This document shows positions 48,011 to 59,622 of a stretch of 64,000 nt of DNA, piece by piece. Both the position numbers and the translations under genes were made by a program. Position 1 is the first letter of the stretch. Each line of letters opens with the position of its first letter. The notes beneath the pieces are model-generated. The model was not told the origin of the DNA. It saw only the letters and a program-made list of their open reading frames with translations, and did not search any database. Origin of the DNA: Lophius americanus (Eukaryota; Chordata; Actinopteri; Lophiiformes; Lophiidae); the NCBI GenBank assembly GCA_037951165.1, contig JBBDHG010000054.1:5098001-5162000 (forward strand). The letters run 5' to 3'.

Positions 48011-51000
48011 TCAATGGATCAACAGGGTCAAACTTGTAGTGTTACCAGGCGTCGACCGAAACACGGCACAGATTTATGGCACTGTGATGGACTGATCTAT
48101 CAGGTGGAATCTAGAAATATCATTGATGAAGACAAAACGTGTCGACTGAACCAGGCAGAGTACGACATCATCAGCAACCAGTGGGTTCATTTCACAAATG
48201 CAGCTCCGTGTAAAATGTAACTGTCCGTTGATCACTGTATCCTTTACCTTTACTAACCTTCTCCATCACAGAGGCAGAACAATTTGCCTCATTAGCATTT
48301 ATACTCAACGGAACAAAGAATTGTGCCGCAGTCTTACCTTGAACCAGGTCTCTTGTCAACTCTCTGATTCCAGATAGGCTTAATGTAATAACCTCTTATT
48401 CCTATTGGATTTAGATTCAAGCAAGCATTTTAATCAGACCATGCCTAAAACAGCTTTACTCTGACGGACATACGGTAGATACTGTTTGCAAATCACCTCA
48501 AACATATCTTTATCGTGTCTGTGCTGCGGCGTCTTGCTAAATACTGATTAATACATGGGAAGATTATACGCTAATATTGGAAGATTTATTGGCAGGGCTC
48601 TTGTTGCTCAGGTGGATTTCCTTAGCTGAAAAATGAGAAGCTGACGATTGCAAACCATTATCTGAGATAGAAATTAACTTCAAGACAAGAAAATTGACTT
48701 GATTGATAACCTAATGTTCAATATTGCAGAAAGAGGAATTAAAGGTGCTGATGAAAATGTGAGGCGGGTCTTGGTTAGGTAGTTGGAAGAAATGAAAGCA
48801 GCGGCAGAGAAATAAGGAGAAAGTGATTGAGGCTCTGCTCGGAGTTGATGTAATTGATTTTAAATTAATGTAATAGTTCTCCACTGCACTGGGTTATAAT
48901 GGCTGTCTGAAGACTGTCATTGCTAAACGGTAAAATCTCTTTTAGCAGATTTCTGCATCTAACACCTGGAGAAATCATTAATCTTCGGAGCTAAATAGTG
49001 ACGCGTGCCTTTAGAAAGATGTCTGTATCTGGTTTATTGATTTTAATTTGAAGTCTGGTGTGGAAAACAATATTCTTTTTTTCTTTTTGCATATGACATA
49101 CCAAAACATATTGACGTCAAATCATCGTCATATACATTTAGTTCCGGTAAACTTAGGTACAATATCAATTTTCCCCAATTACACTCATATTCATAAGGTA
49201 CTTTTCATTTCATGGTGAACCAGACAAAAAGTGTGTTTGCACACGCTGCTGTTGTTTCTGTCCTCATTCTTGTTGTACATACAGAACAAATTATTTTTCT
49301 AAGATGCTATAAAACTTGAACACTCCTCAGAGGAAAAAGACATTGAATGGTAAAAAGCTCTCCAGGTACTGCTGGGGGTTTTTTCCCCCTCCTTTGGAAT
49401 CATGGTAATAAAAAACAGTGCTTACCTTGGATTTTGAAATTGCGGTGTGTTTTGAAAATCATCAGCCCCTACAAAACCAATCCTCAGACTACCTGGAGGA
49501 CCTTAGGCGAGCGCACATGAGGGAGCAACTAATGTTGAAATACTGTCAATGCTGCTTGAATACTGAATCATTGTCAAGTGCCTACTTGGCATTCAGACTA
49601 AAATTCAATCACCTCTTCCACATTATGCGCACATATTTATTGTTTTTCATTATCTCTGTGTGCACCGTGTTAAAATGGGAATGTGATGTCTCAATGTTCT
49701 GGTTGCAAAGTGATGTTTCCTGTTTGTACATTTGGCCTTTTTTTGTAGAAGAAGAAAAACTTTGACTGAAGGTATATTAATTCAAGTGTCAAGCAGGTGA
49801 CAGAAATGTGAACATTCACACATCACACCAGTACATTGGTTGTTAAGTAAACCTTATTATTAAAGCTATTAAGACCCCTGTACATAAAATAAATCTTATT
49901 ATTGAAGCTTTTAAGACCACTGTATATCTCTTCAGTGTATGGGCTTTAAAATTGCAGCTTGTTTTTAATGTCACCTGTGGATGATGTGAAGGACTGGATG
50001 CAAAAGGAACAACACGGTGATGGATGCTGCCTCCCTCTTTCTCTATTATCTGAAAAGACACCATCAGCCAGAGAAGGTTCACGTCATGATTATACCTCTG
50101 ACACGGCTCATCACGCTGTATATTTAAGTAAGGAAGGATTGACCTCTCGGGTGACCCCGGCTTTGTTAAAGGCAAAATGGTTCTTGCTGAATGAGGTCAC
50201 AGAAAAGAGGATATGCAGAAGGGTGGAAAGAGGAGAAGATGGAATATTCACTATTTGAGCTGTGAATGTTTATTTAATGAATGACTACCCACACAACAGC
50301 TTGTCTTTCTATCTTTGACAATGTCTGATTTCTTTCAGCAACAAGATCGAACATGCAGAGATTTTTGATCACACATTTTTAAATGGAAATTACTTATAAT
50401 ACTTTTTTTTTAAATCAAGATTTTTAGCCATAAACGAAAAATATTTAAGTTACATGTAACTTTAGATGGGAATAATGTAATTATTCAAAGAATATGAGGG
50501 GCTTGAATCCGCATATGATTTTATTCTTAAAAATAACATTTTTGATTTTTATCAATGGACTGATATACAAAAGGAATAGTTAGTCTTTTTCTGGAAATGT
50601 GCTGCCTTGCCAATCATTAGATGTAAAAATTAAAGCACTTGCATGCTAAATATGGCCCTACTAGCCCCGAATAGTTATTTTAGCTTAGCATAAAGATAGC
50701 CTGGCTCTGAAATGTATAGAAAATTAAGATCAATAGAATGTTCAATCAGGAAGACACACACAGTTTGTTATTCTCACCTTTCACACATATATACGAATGT
50801 GTGAAAGGCGAGACTACCACAGACTGAAAGCAACATGCTAACTGTGTTCCGCTATTTACAGTTTGCAAAGTATTTCCCCAAATGTATGTACTGTAAATGT
50901 TTAATACAATGCTATATAATATTCTAGCATTGTAGACAGAAGTGAAAAACAGCAAAGTTATTTGCTTTTCGGTACATAATAAATGCAGGGAAGAGGTTTG

Positions 51001-52719
51001 CATTCTATACGACGCAGGGGATAGTTTTAATTTTTAATGTCTGACCATGGTTTTGCATTTATGCTGTGTATTTCCCCTTCACTTTGGCTTTTTAATAAAA
51101 TAGCCCTCTCTGAGGGAGCTGCTGCAGAGGTATTAATAGTTGTTGCTGTGTAGCTGCCAACGCATCACTACCTCTCCACAATCTCAGCAGGGGTCCGGGC
51201 TGTGGTTTCAGACTGTCTCACACCTGTTTCCAGCTAAACCCAGGCTGTTTAACAGGACCTGCGAGGATAAGATAGCGGGTCTGCCGCTTGGTCAGGGGAC
51301 TCCATTAAGGGATCAGGTGCTTTAAAATACCAGCTCTAATGGAGCCTTATCTGTGGCTCTTGTAGGTCCTGTTGTAAATGAACTTCTCACCGTGGATGAG
51401 TTCTGGTCTATATAAAGAAGGGGCTCATTCAGGCTCAGGAAATGTAGAACCACGGCTCTGTCTCAAGAGAGACATAGCATGGTGAACACTGAACCGTAAT
51501 ACTCACTTATTCGCTCTCATTTAAATCAGATAAGCCCTTAAGTTAGTGATCTAGCAATTTGTCTGAATAATTTTCTCATTCCTTTGCTTTTTTTTTTCTC
51601 CATAACATTCATGTTTCACTTCATTCTGTGTCACTGAGAGGACAAATCGATGCGTACAGAATTAGATTATCATCTATATTTTCCCCATATTTATGTTGCT
51701 TCATTACACAGAAATGGTTCTATGGAAGAGCTGCCAACAACCCCCAGGCTTTAGTAATCTTAATCTTAAACTGGAATGTTCGCACACAAAGATCAGACCC
51801 TATAGCTTGAAATATACGTGTTTGTTTTTGTTGATTCATGTCCTACAAGAGAAGTCTTCATTTGAATAGTAAAACAAACAATATTTCCCTCAGTTATTAA
51901 TAAACATTTTAAGAGGCATTAAATTGGACAATTGTTTTTAATTACAGTAGTTGAGTTAATGTAATAGATTACTTTCCCCCGGTAGGCCGGCTGCAGCAGA
52001 GAAAGACTGATATCGGAGAGTTCTGGGAACAGAAATCCTGAAAACAAAGATTAAGAGGAGCAGCTGCTGGTGATAATTCTATTTTCTATGCCAAGTGGTC
52101 GGTCAGATCATCTAACGGCAGAATGAGGGATTGTGTAGACTGATACTAGCTCAGAGAACGGCTGCAGACAGCCATGTTGCAGTAAGAAAAATTCATTCTT
52201 TATAACTTTCCCTCACTAATCTGTTAGACTTAGCCTAAGAAAAAGATGTGTACATAAAAAAATCTGAAAAGATTCTATAGAAATATTTGCTTCTATTCTT
52301 TTGTAAATGATTGGAAAACACATTTAAGAGGCAATTAAATTTTGGATTAAAAGTAGTATATGTATATTAATCCAAATCCTGTGAAAACACCACATTTTTA
52401 ATATTCTTTTGGTTCTTTCTCTTTTCTTTTTCTTTTTTTTATCAAGGCCAATTCTGAAGGACACAGAAGCAGGAATTGAACCGCTTACCTCCTGCTTACG
52501 TCATTGTCCCGCTAACCTGTTTCCATTGGACGCTCCTAATACTTTCCGTGCTGTGACTTAAAATTCACTGCTATACATTTTCTGTCCTATTACTTCAGGT
52601 GCCTCCTGTGAGCTTGATTGTATGTCGGACTGCCTGTGTCTCCCTACGCCCCACACATGGCTCCGTCAACTAGGTGAATCCAATAATGGGTAGAGGCAGG
52701 CTTGGATGGAGGAAGAGAA

Positions 52720-52733
52720 GGGGGGGGGGGGGG
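52720..52733 (+). repeat. G14 homopolymer
   Basis: Fourteen consecutive G, preceded by a purine-rich stretch. Confidence 0.9.
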
Positions 52734-54829
52734 TGTCATATAACCACTAGATGTGCCTTTTCTTCTCGCTTGAGACCGGTGAAAAAAATCCCTCACTTAA
52801 TTGTTGAGGGGACCTGAAGTTCCAGAGCGCCTGCATTGAGAAGCAGCTTTAATTAGACATGGTTTGAGACCAGTATCTCAGCGGGGGTCAGATCTGCTGC
52901 CACAGGAGGCCCCCACCCACACACAAACACAGGATAATTTACAGTACCTGTCTCGGAGTGTACACAGCCAGCCGAGGTATTCAAGACGTTCCTGATGTAT
53001 GCTTGCAATTGCCCAGTAATGTTATTGATTTTCAGTGAGGAAGTGGCTGTAAGAAGCTGCTCTGATGTGATAATCTTCTTTTAGCAACAAATGCAGTGAT
53101 TAGATGGAGGGTCTCTGCTGCTTTCTGCAGTAATTGTATAGTAATCAATCATCAATCTCAAGGAGCTGTTCCAAAACACATTTCTGTTACGCTTCTATTT
53201 TTGACCACAGCAACAACTAATAAGGTCGGACCTCAGCGAGAGGAAGAGGATTCAGACTACGCCAGAACAATATGTCAATCCTACATAACAGATTGAATCG
53301 GGCTATATGGCCGTCCTGCAGGGTTCAGTTTGTGGTTAAATGTTGTCACTCTTTCACACCTGCAATGTGTTGACATTACCACAAGAGGCTGATCATTTCA
53401 TAGATCCCCTCAAGGCTCCATATTTTGACCCAGTTGCTGTACCCCATGGCATCAGCGGTGTAGAACTGCTGCTCATCCAGCACATGGTTTCACATTACAT
53501 GCTGGGCATGAGGGGGAGCCTGCATCCATCCGCACAGCGACCACGGCTCGGATCATGTCACAGGAGGAAAGTCGTGGAGCACGTCTTACATGGGAAGGGA
53601 ATTGTTTGTTGGAAATTACAAAAAATCAATACCGTTGCGGCAAAAATAAGATTAAAGGGCCTGTTTTTGGTGGAGGAAGTCATAAATCTGTGATGGAGAA
53701 ATAGAGGAAGGAATCCATCAACATCAAAGCCGGGGCGCTTTTGCTCTGCTCAACCTCCGATGGTGGAGATTATAAAAGAAGATGGAACATTAGAGAAAAG
53801 ATTGTCTGAAGTGATTTGCTGATCGTCTCAGAGAATGACCTCAAGTGCTGGCCCAGCTGATTCAGAGGGGGACAAATGCATCGCATGTCCTACATTGTTC
53901 TGATTAGATTAATAGATCAATCCCATCCCCATCCACCCATCAGGTTTTGGCTGGGCTATTCTGATGAAATGGGTTATAAAAGATCGACAGTGGATTTCTG
54001 ATCATTGAATGACACCCGTTTGATAAGAAGAAGTGCCAACACACAAAACAATAATGATTATTGGTGGTGGTGGGAAAACAGTGTCATATTGTGGCGAAGC
54101 TGCCAACCATTCTCTGGGGATGTTGCTGAATAAAAGAGTTGTACTTTTTTAAATCAAGATGTGCAAATTTAAGCAAAACTGCGGTTATTAGATAAGAAGT
54201 AATCTGCATACAGTTTTACACCATCAGCTGCCTCCTGGTGTGTGACAAGAACAAGCCCAGACCTTCACCTCACTCTGGTATTGAGCTGTCAGTGACTAAG
54301 CCTGAGTGTGGATCAGAATGAAGAATGTCCTTGTGTGATGGTTTCTGCAGGAGGGTTCGTGTTATGGTTGATGGAGACATTCTCTTCACATACAAAATGA
54401 TGTCAATGTCTCTTTGACTATTACTAATCCTCAAATGATTCCATGTGGATATTGGATATTATTATTTGAAACGCATGAAAATGAATTCAGCTGCGTGTGA
54501 TAATCACATAACCAGGTTTTTCCACACATCTTTCCACTGTACCATCTATGAGCTTTGAGGAAGAAATTCTTCTTACTAAGAGTGATATAACTGCAAAATA
54601 TTCACTTTTCTACTATGGTGGATTTTTTTTTGAATTTCTTGTTAACTCTGGTTTTCCATATTAAAAAAATATTTAATGCATAAAATTGTGTTTTTTTGTT
54701 TTTTTTAATTAAAAATTGTTTAGAAAACAACAACAATAAAATGTTTTAAATTATGTTTCACCATATTATTAAAAAAATATATATACTTATATATTTTCCA
54801 TTTCTCTGTTCTCCTCTTCCTGGTTTGAA

Positions 54830-54902
54830 GTAATAATAATAATAATAATAATACATTTAATTTATAATGCCCTTTACATTTGGATCAAATCTCAAAGTGC
54901 TA
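54830..54902 (+). repeat. ATA-tract repeat with CATTTAATTTATAA body (copy 3)
   Basis: Same body as at 41519-41592 over about 55 nt, preceded by an ATA tract. Intergenic between galnt13 and kcnj3. Confidence 0.7.
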
Positions 54903-56874
54903 ATGAAGTGGGTGGGACTTGGTCAGGAAAGGGTGATAAAGTATTGACTGCACTCTTTAGTTGCTGTCAATCAAATGTAACACAACCCTATCCACAGTGT
55001 CTTGATGAAGGACCTCAGATTGTAAATGCTACTTTTATATTATACTTTTATATTTTTATATCCTTTATTGTATTATTTTATATTATAATTATTTTTTTAA
55101 ATTTATCTATATCATGAAAATCTATCACATATACATTATATGTAATTTTTTCCCTTTTTTTCTGTGCACCTTTCACAGTTTTGAAGTGGGCGGGACTTGG
55201 TAAGCAAACGGTGATATAATATTGACTGTTGCTGTCAATCAAATGTGACAAACATGATTGATAAGTTCCACCTAAAGTTGTTATTTTTATTGTTTATTGC
55301 GTTCTCAGTTATAAATATTGAATGTTTTAGGTCATTATAACAGCCAAGAAGACAAGACACTAATTGAGAAGGGTCATGTTATGAAAAAGGCCTCCTGGAG
55401 TTAATTGCTTTTTTTTAAATGTACCTGCTGGATGGACACTGAAACAAGTTTTGTGGAAGCTTTTTTTGTTTCAATTAGGAACATCTATGAAATACAGTAA
55501 TTAAAACTTTCTAGCTGGTGGTACTGGTTGGCAGACCCGTCCGGACTAATAGCCTAATTTTTGCTCTTCAAATGTGCGGAGATCCTTTTTCTCTCTCCTA
55601 ATGAGGGCCAGAATGCATGCTGGATGACCCAATGTCCCCCCTGCACTCATTATAAAGCAGAGGCTGGAGCTCATGTTCACCTGGCAATTATGACAGCCCG
55701 GGGACTGATGGGGAAATGTGTCTGTCCCCCTCAGGAAGACTGAAATCAAAGAGGCTCACAGGCAGTACTTGGAGACACATCAATGTTGCACTGAGCTGCC
55801 ATGCAACCGCTCATTTGGAAACAGTTATGTCAAGCCTTGGTGCTGTTTTTAGAAGCTACAGTAGGGCATGCTGGGCTCAGAATGGACAGGATATATCATG
55901 TGGTAAACCACAGGGAGTGCAGGATAATAGGAGCGGTAGATTTGGCCTGGAACCAGACTGACTGGACAACATATTGATCCCCGTGAATTCAGACAATGGA
56001 TCCAAAAATGGGTTGAGAAGCCTGCTGTGGAGGCATTGTGTGCGTGTGGCACATTAAAGATCAACGCATGATGGATGACATAAGAATAAAATGCAAAAGA
56101 AGCGTTCACAGCAGACTGTGGGTCATGCTTTACAGGAGTTCTATCTCATGTCTGACTATAAGAGGCATGATCCAGAAGTAAGGGGGGCTTGTTCCTTTAT
56201 GATATCCTCTGTCTGAGGTGAAAATAATTGCTATTGAACTGATCTTCAAAGTGTCCTGTTGTTTATATACCATATCTCCAGCTAAAACGTTTTTTTTGAG
56301 CAAATTTCAAAGGGGAACTCATCAATTATTGTCTGAGTATTGATCATATTTGTTTAAGAATATAACAGGCTGATTGGCTACATCCTGCACAGAGTTGTGT
56401 GAAAGTGGGGGTGATGTGTTGCTCATGTGTGTTTGACACACGGTGTGTAAGCCTGTGTATCTACGGTGTGGGTGTATTCCACTGTGGCCGCGATCTCGGT
56501 AATGTGAGTGAATTCTGAGCTTTACTCGTCTCTTTGTCCCTCGGAGATCTAAGACGGTGAATCAGACGGTGAGTGTCAGCAGCTTTCCTTCTGAGCTAGT
56601 AGCACTGTCAGACTCTCTCCTGCGAAGCATTCATGGATTAAAGTGGGTGCAGTCACCCGTGGGATGGGAGTGGGGTCGTCGTTGGTTCTTAGCACTGCTG
56701 ACCCAGAAAAACAAGCAGAAGACAAGTTGCATTTTGTGAATGTCTCCTGCAGATAGGAGGAGTTTTACTCCAGCTGTAAATATATTATTTGGGGAAAAAC
56801 AGGTAAAAAAACACACTACATTAGAAGGTAAACCACTTTTCTAAGTAGTTTTTTGTTACACCTTCAAATCAACA

Positions 56875-57200
56875 AGAATTCATGAACTACACACTCCAAA
56901 AATAATTTGTTGGATTTACTTAATCCAATTACTTAATCAAAAATGACTAAATATAATTATATTACCAAAATGAGTTGTCTTAGCTATAATTTAATAACAT
57001 TATTAAGTTCCTATAACTGACTTATGTTTGACCAAAATCTCTGTATTAAACTATTGCAACCTAATGTGGTCAAGTTGGAGTAATTCATATATATGACTGA
57101 ACTCTGAGGTTCAATAATATGTTTATTTTTGATGGCTGGAACTACCTGTGTGGATTCTGTTCTACAGGAACAACTCTTGAAAAAATGATTTTATACTGCA
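56875..57200 (+). repeat. AT-rich fish repeat of the TTGTTGGATTTACTTAA type
   Basis: ACACTCCAAAAATAATTTGT then GGATTTACTTAATCCAATTA. Related in composition and motif order to 60295-60690. Likely a nonautonomous element with a CACTGTAAAA-like end. Confidence 0.45.
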
Positions 57201-58049
57201 AAATCGTCCAAAGATCAACTTAATTAGATCTTTTTTTCCCCTACATATATCATACTTAACTCTAAGAGATTATATTTTACCTACTAGAGGGAACTTCTCT
57301 GTTTTTTATCTTCAGGAAACTCTTTATTTAAATGTATTATTATTATTATTATTATTTGTTCTTAACCGTTGGTCTACTCTAGCCCTAATTTGGTCCCTGT
57401 GAATTAACTCAATCAGATTTTCTACTCTAGTAGATCATACCGTATTTTACACACTAGTGAAAGAAAATGATGAAATAGACTGTGCAGCATTCCTGTCAGT
57501 CACACGTAACCAAACACACACTTTCCTATTAGCTAATATTCCGTTTTAGCATTCCGATGCAAGGAATACGGAGTTAAAGGTGTAAAACTATAATTCAAAA
57601 AATGATTTGTGGGTCTCCCATCTTTGTTGCAGACTGTGAGCCATTACACAAAGTTAGGCCTAATCCGAGTAACTAAGTTAAACCAACTCTGATAAACTAA
57701 TCCCAGAAATTAACTTGAAACATTCCTAAATGATTATCTTGGACCTAATCCAAGAAACTAGCTAGAATCAACCCTAATAAATGATATTGACTGGAGTCAG
57801 AATATGAATGCAGACCAACACAATGGCTCAGTAATCAGATGAAGCCCATTTAATCATGGGGAAGACCTCGCCATCATCTTTTCAGCTCATTGAAAGAGTT
57901 ATTTTTCAAACATGCACAAAGATCATTCTCTAGAGGCATAAATGTGGCATGTAGTGTGATTACTGTAGTTTGATATCATATGGACAACTTGGCTGCAGAT
58001 TCACATACTTGATCACCTGGGGGAAAAAAAAATCAGGAACACCCTCCTC

Positions 58050-58084
58050 CCTCCTCCTCTTCCTCCTCCTCCTCCTCCTCCTCC
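58050..58084 (+). repeat. (CTC)n microsatellite
   Basis: Cytosine-thymine triplet tract just upstream of the kcnj3 leader. Confidence 0.9.
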
Positions 58085-58099
58085 AAATTGTCTGTAGTA

Positions 58100-58944
58100 G
58101 CACTAGGCAACAGTTTGCGCATCACTGGAAACGTGGAAGTACGGAGGAGCAGCAAATCGAAGGGAAAGAAGGATCTGAGCAGCCAGAAGAGCATCTGCTG
58201 GTTCTCCGTGGCCGAACCATGAGAGTCCAGCCGACATCAGTCTGAGAGGGCGGAATCCGCGAATCCCGAGAAGCTGCGTGGATGCGCTCAGCCAAACATG
58301 ACGACGGCGGGACAGTAATTTTCTTTATTTCCTACAATCATCTGCTCGGATGCAGTTCTTCCCCCCATGTCTACAGATCCCACAGGAGGGACTGGGAGCA
58401 GAATCATCTCCAGCAGAGACGCAGGAGCGCACAGAAACGGCGCATCCCCAGCGAATAATCACGCAGAGATACCGACGCTTCACGGGGCGTTAGAGGATTT
58501 TCAACTTTGAAAACTTCCTCCGTGGCCAAATCTCTGATCACTTCGATAGAGCCCCAACCTCAACGGGCGATGAGTAATCCACGACGCAGCTGCAACTGAT
58601 AAATCTGTCAAATCTGGACTGCGACTTTGGAAAGCTCATCCTGTGCGCCTCCTCTCTCCTCTCTCCTCCTCCTATGGCTTCCACCTTCTCCTATCTTCTA
58701 CTCATCCTGTCGTGATATTTAATGGCTGAACTGAGCGGGGACATTGGTGTGTGGAGAAAAGGATAAGTGGGGAGCAGACAGCGCACTTTCAGCGCCTGAT
58801 CTCTGCACAGGAGAGGTAATACGCGCGGGCATTGGCGACTGCAGCGACTACAAGCCGGACTTTTTATTTTTTTTATTTTATCTTATTATTATTTTTTTTT
58901 ACAATTCAATCCTTTGTTATTTCTTTCGCTGCTGTCATCGTATT
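58100..58944 (+). promoter_or_regulatory. kcnj3 5' UTR / CpG-rich promoter region
   Basis: The sequence turns GC- and CpG-rich just before kcnj3 exon 1, in contrast to the AT-rich intergenic DNA. It contains a (CTC)n tract at its left edge and several upstream ATGs. One gives a complete 14-codon upstream frame at 58722-58766, in a different frame from kcnj3. No TATA box is clear; the start site is not determined. Confidence 0.5.
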
Positions 58945-59622
58945 ATGTCTGCACTTAGAAAGAAATTTGGGGACGATTATCAGGTAGTGACCACCTCATC
59001 CAGCGGGTCTGGATTCAACCAGCCTCCCCCGGAGAAGAAGAAGAAGAGGCAGCGGTTCGTGGACAAGAACGGCCGATGTAACGTCCAGCATGGAAACCTG
59101 GGTGGTGAAACCAGCAGATACCTCTCAGACTTATTCACAACACTCGTAGATTTGAAATGGCGCTGGAATCTATTCATTTTCATCCTCACCTACACGGTGG
59201 CTTGGCTCTTCATGGCCTCCATGTGGTGGTGCATCGCCTACATCAGGGGGGACCTCAACAAAGCCCACAACGATAAGTACACCCCATGTGTGGCCAACGT
59301 CTACAACTTTCCCTCAGCCTTCCTCTTCTTCATAGAAACCGAGGCCACCATCGGATATGGTTATAGGTACATCACAGACAAATGCCCCGAGGGGATCATT
59401 CTCTTTCTCTTTCAGTCGATCCTCGGTTCGATCGTCGATGCCTTTCTGATCGGTTGCATGTTCATCAAGATGTCTCAGCCCAAGAAAAGGGCCGAGACTC
59501 TGATGTTCAGTGAATACGCAGTGATTTCTATGCGTGATGGGAAACTAACTCTCATGTTCAGGGTGGGCAACCTGCGAAACAGCCATATGGTCTCTGCTCA
59601 GATCCGCTGCAAGTTGTTGAAA
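58945..59622 (+). CDS. kcnj3: kcnj3 coding exon 1
   Basis: The frame is open from 58744, but the first ATG in it is at 58945, giving MSALRKKFGD as in all GIRK1 proteins. It encodes residues 1-226: N-terminus, M1, pore, M2 and the first cytoplasmic strands, to AQIRCKLLK. The donor TTGAAA|GTAAGT at 59623 is in phase 0. Open reading to 59748 past this point is intron. The loop after KKFGDDYQVV is shorter than in human, about 11 residues fewer before M1. Confidence 0.96.

Larger units (their letters stand above)
46254..58099. other. galnt13-kcnj3 intergenic region, no gene recognised
   Basis: The first few hundred bases are probably galnt13 3' UTR (ATTAAA at 46667-46672 is a candidate end signal). 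After that come scattered repeats, a hairpin at 50772-50813 and a G14 run at 52720. No frame here, including the 115- to 117-codon ones at 49418-49765 and 53340-53693, resembles a protein. Conserved noncoding elements could be present but cannot be judged from one sequence. Confidence 0.5.

Noticed and set aside
53340..53693. 117-codon frame in the intergenic gap
   Set aside because: No family resemblance and no flanking splice sites consistent with an exon of either neighbour.
58744..58944. Extra N-terminal 67 residues in frame with kcnj3
   Set aside because: There is no ATG in this frame before 58945, the predicted stretch is Phe/Ile/Leu-rich from a T-rich leader, and all GIRK1 proteins start at MSALR.
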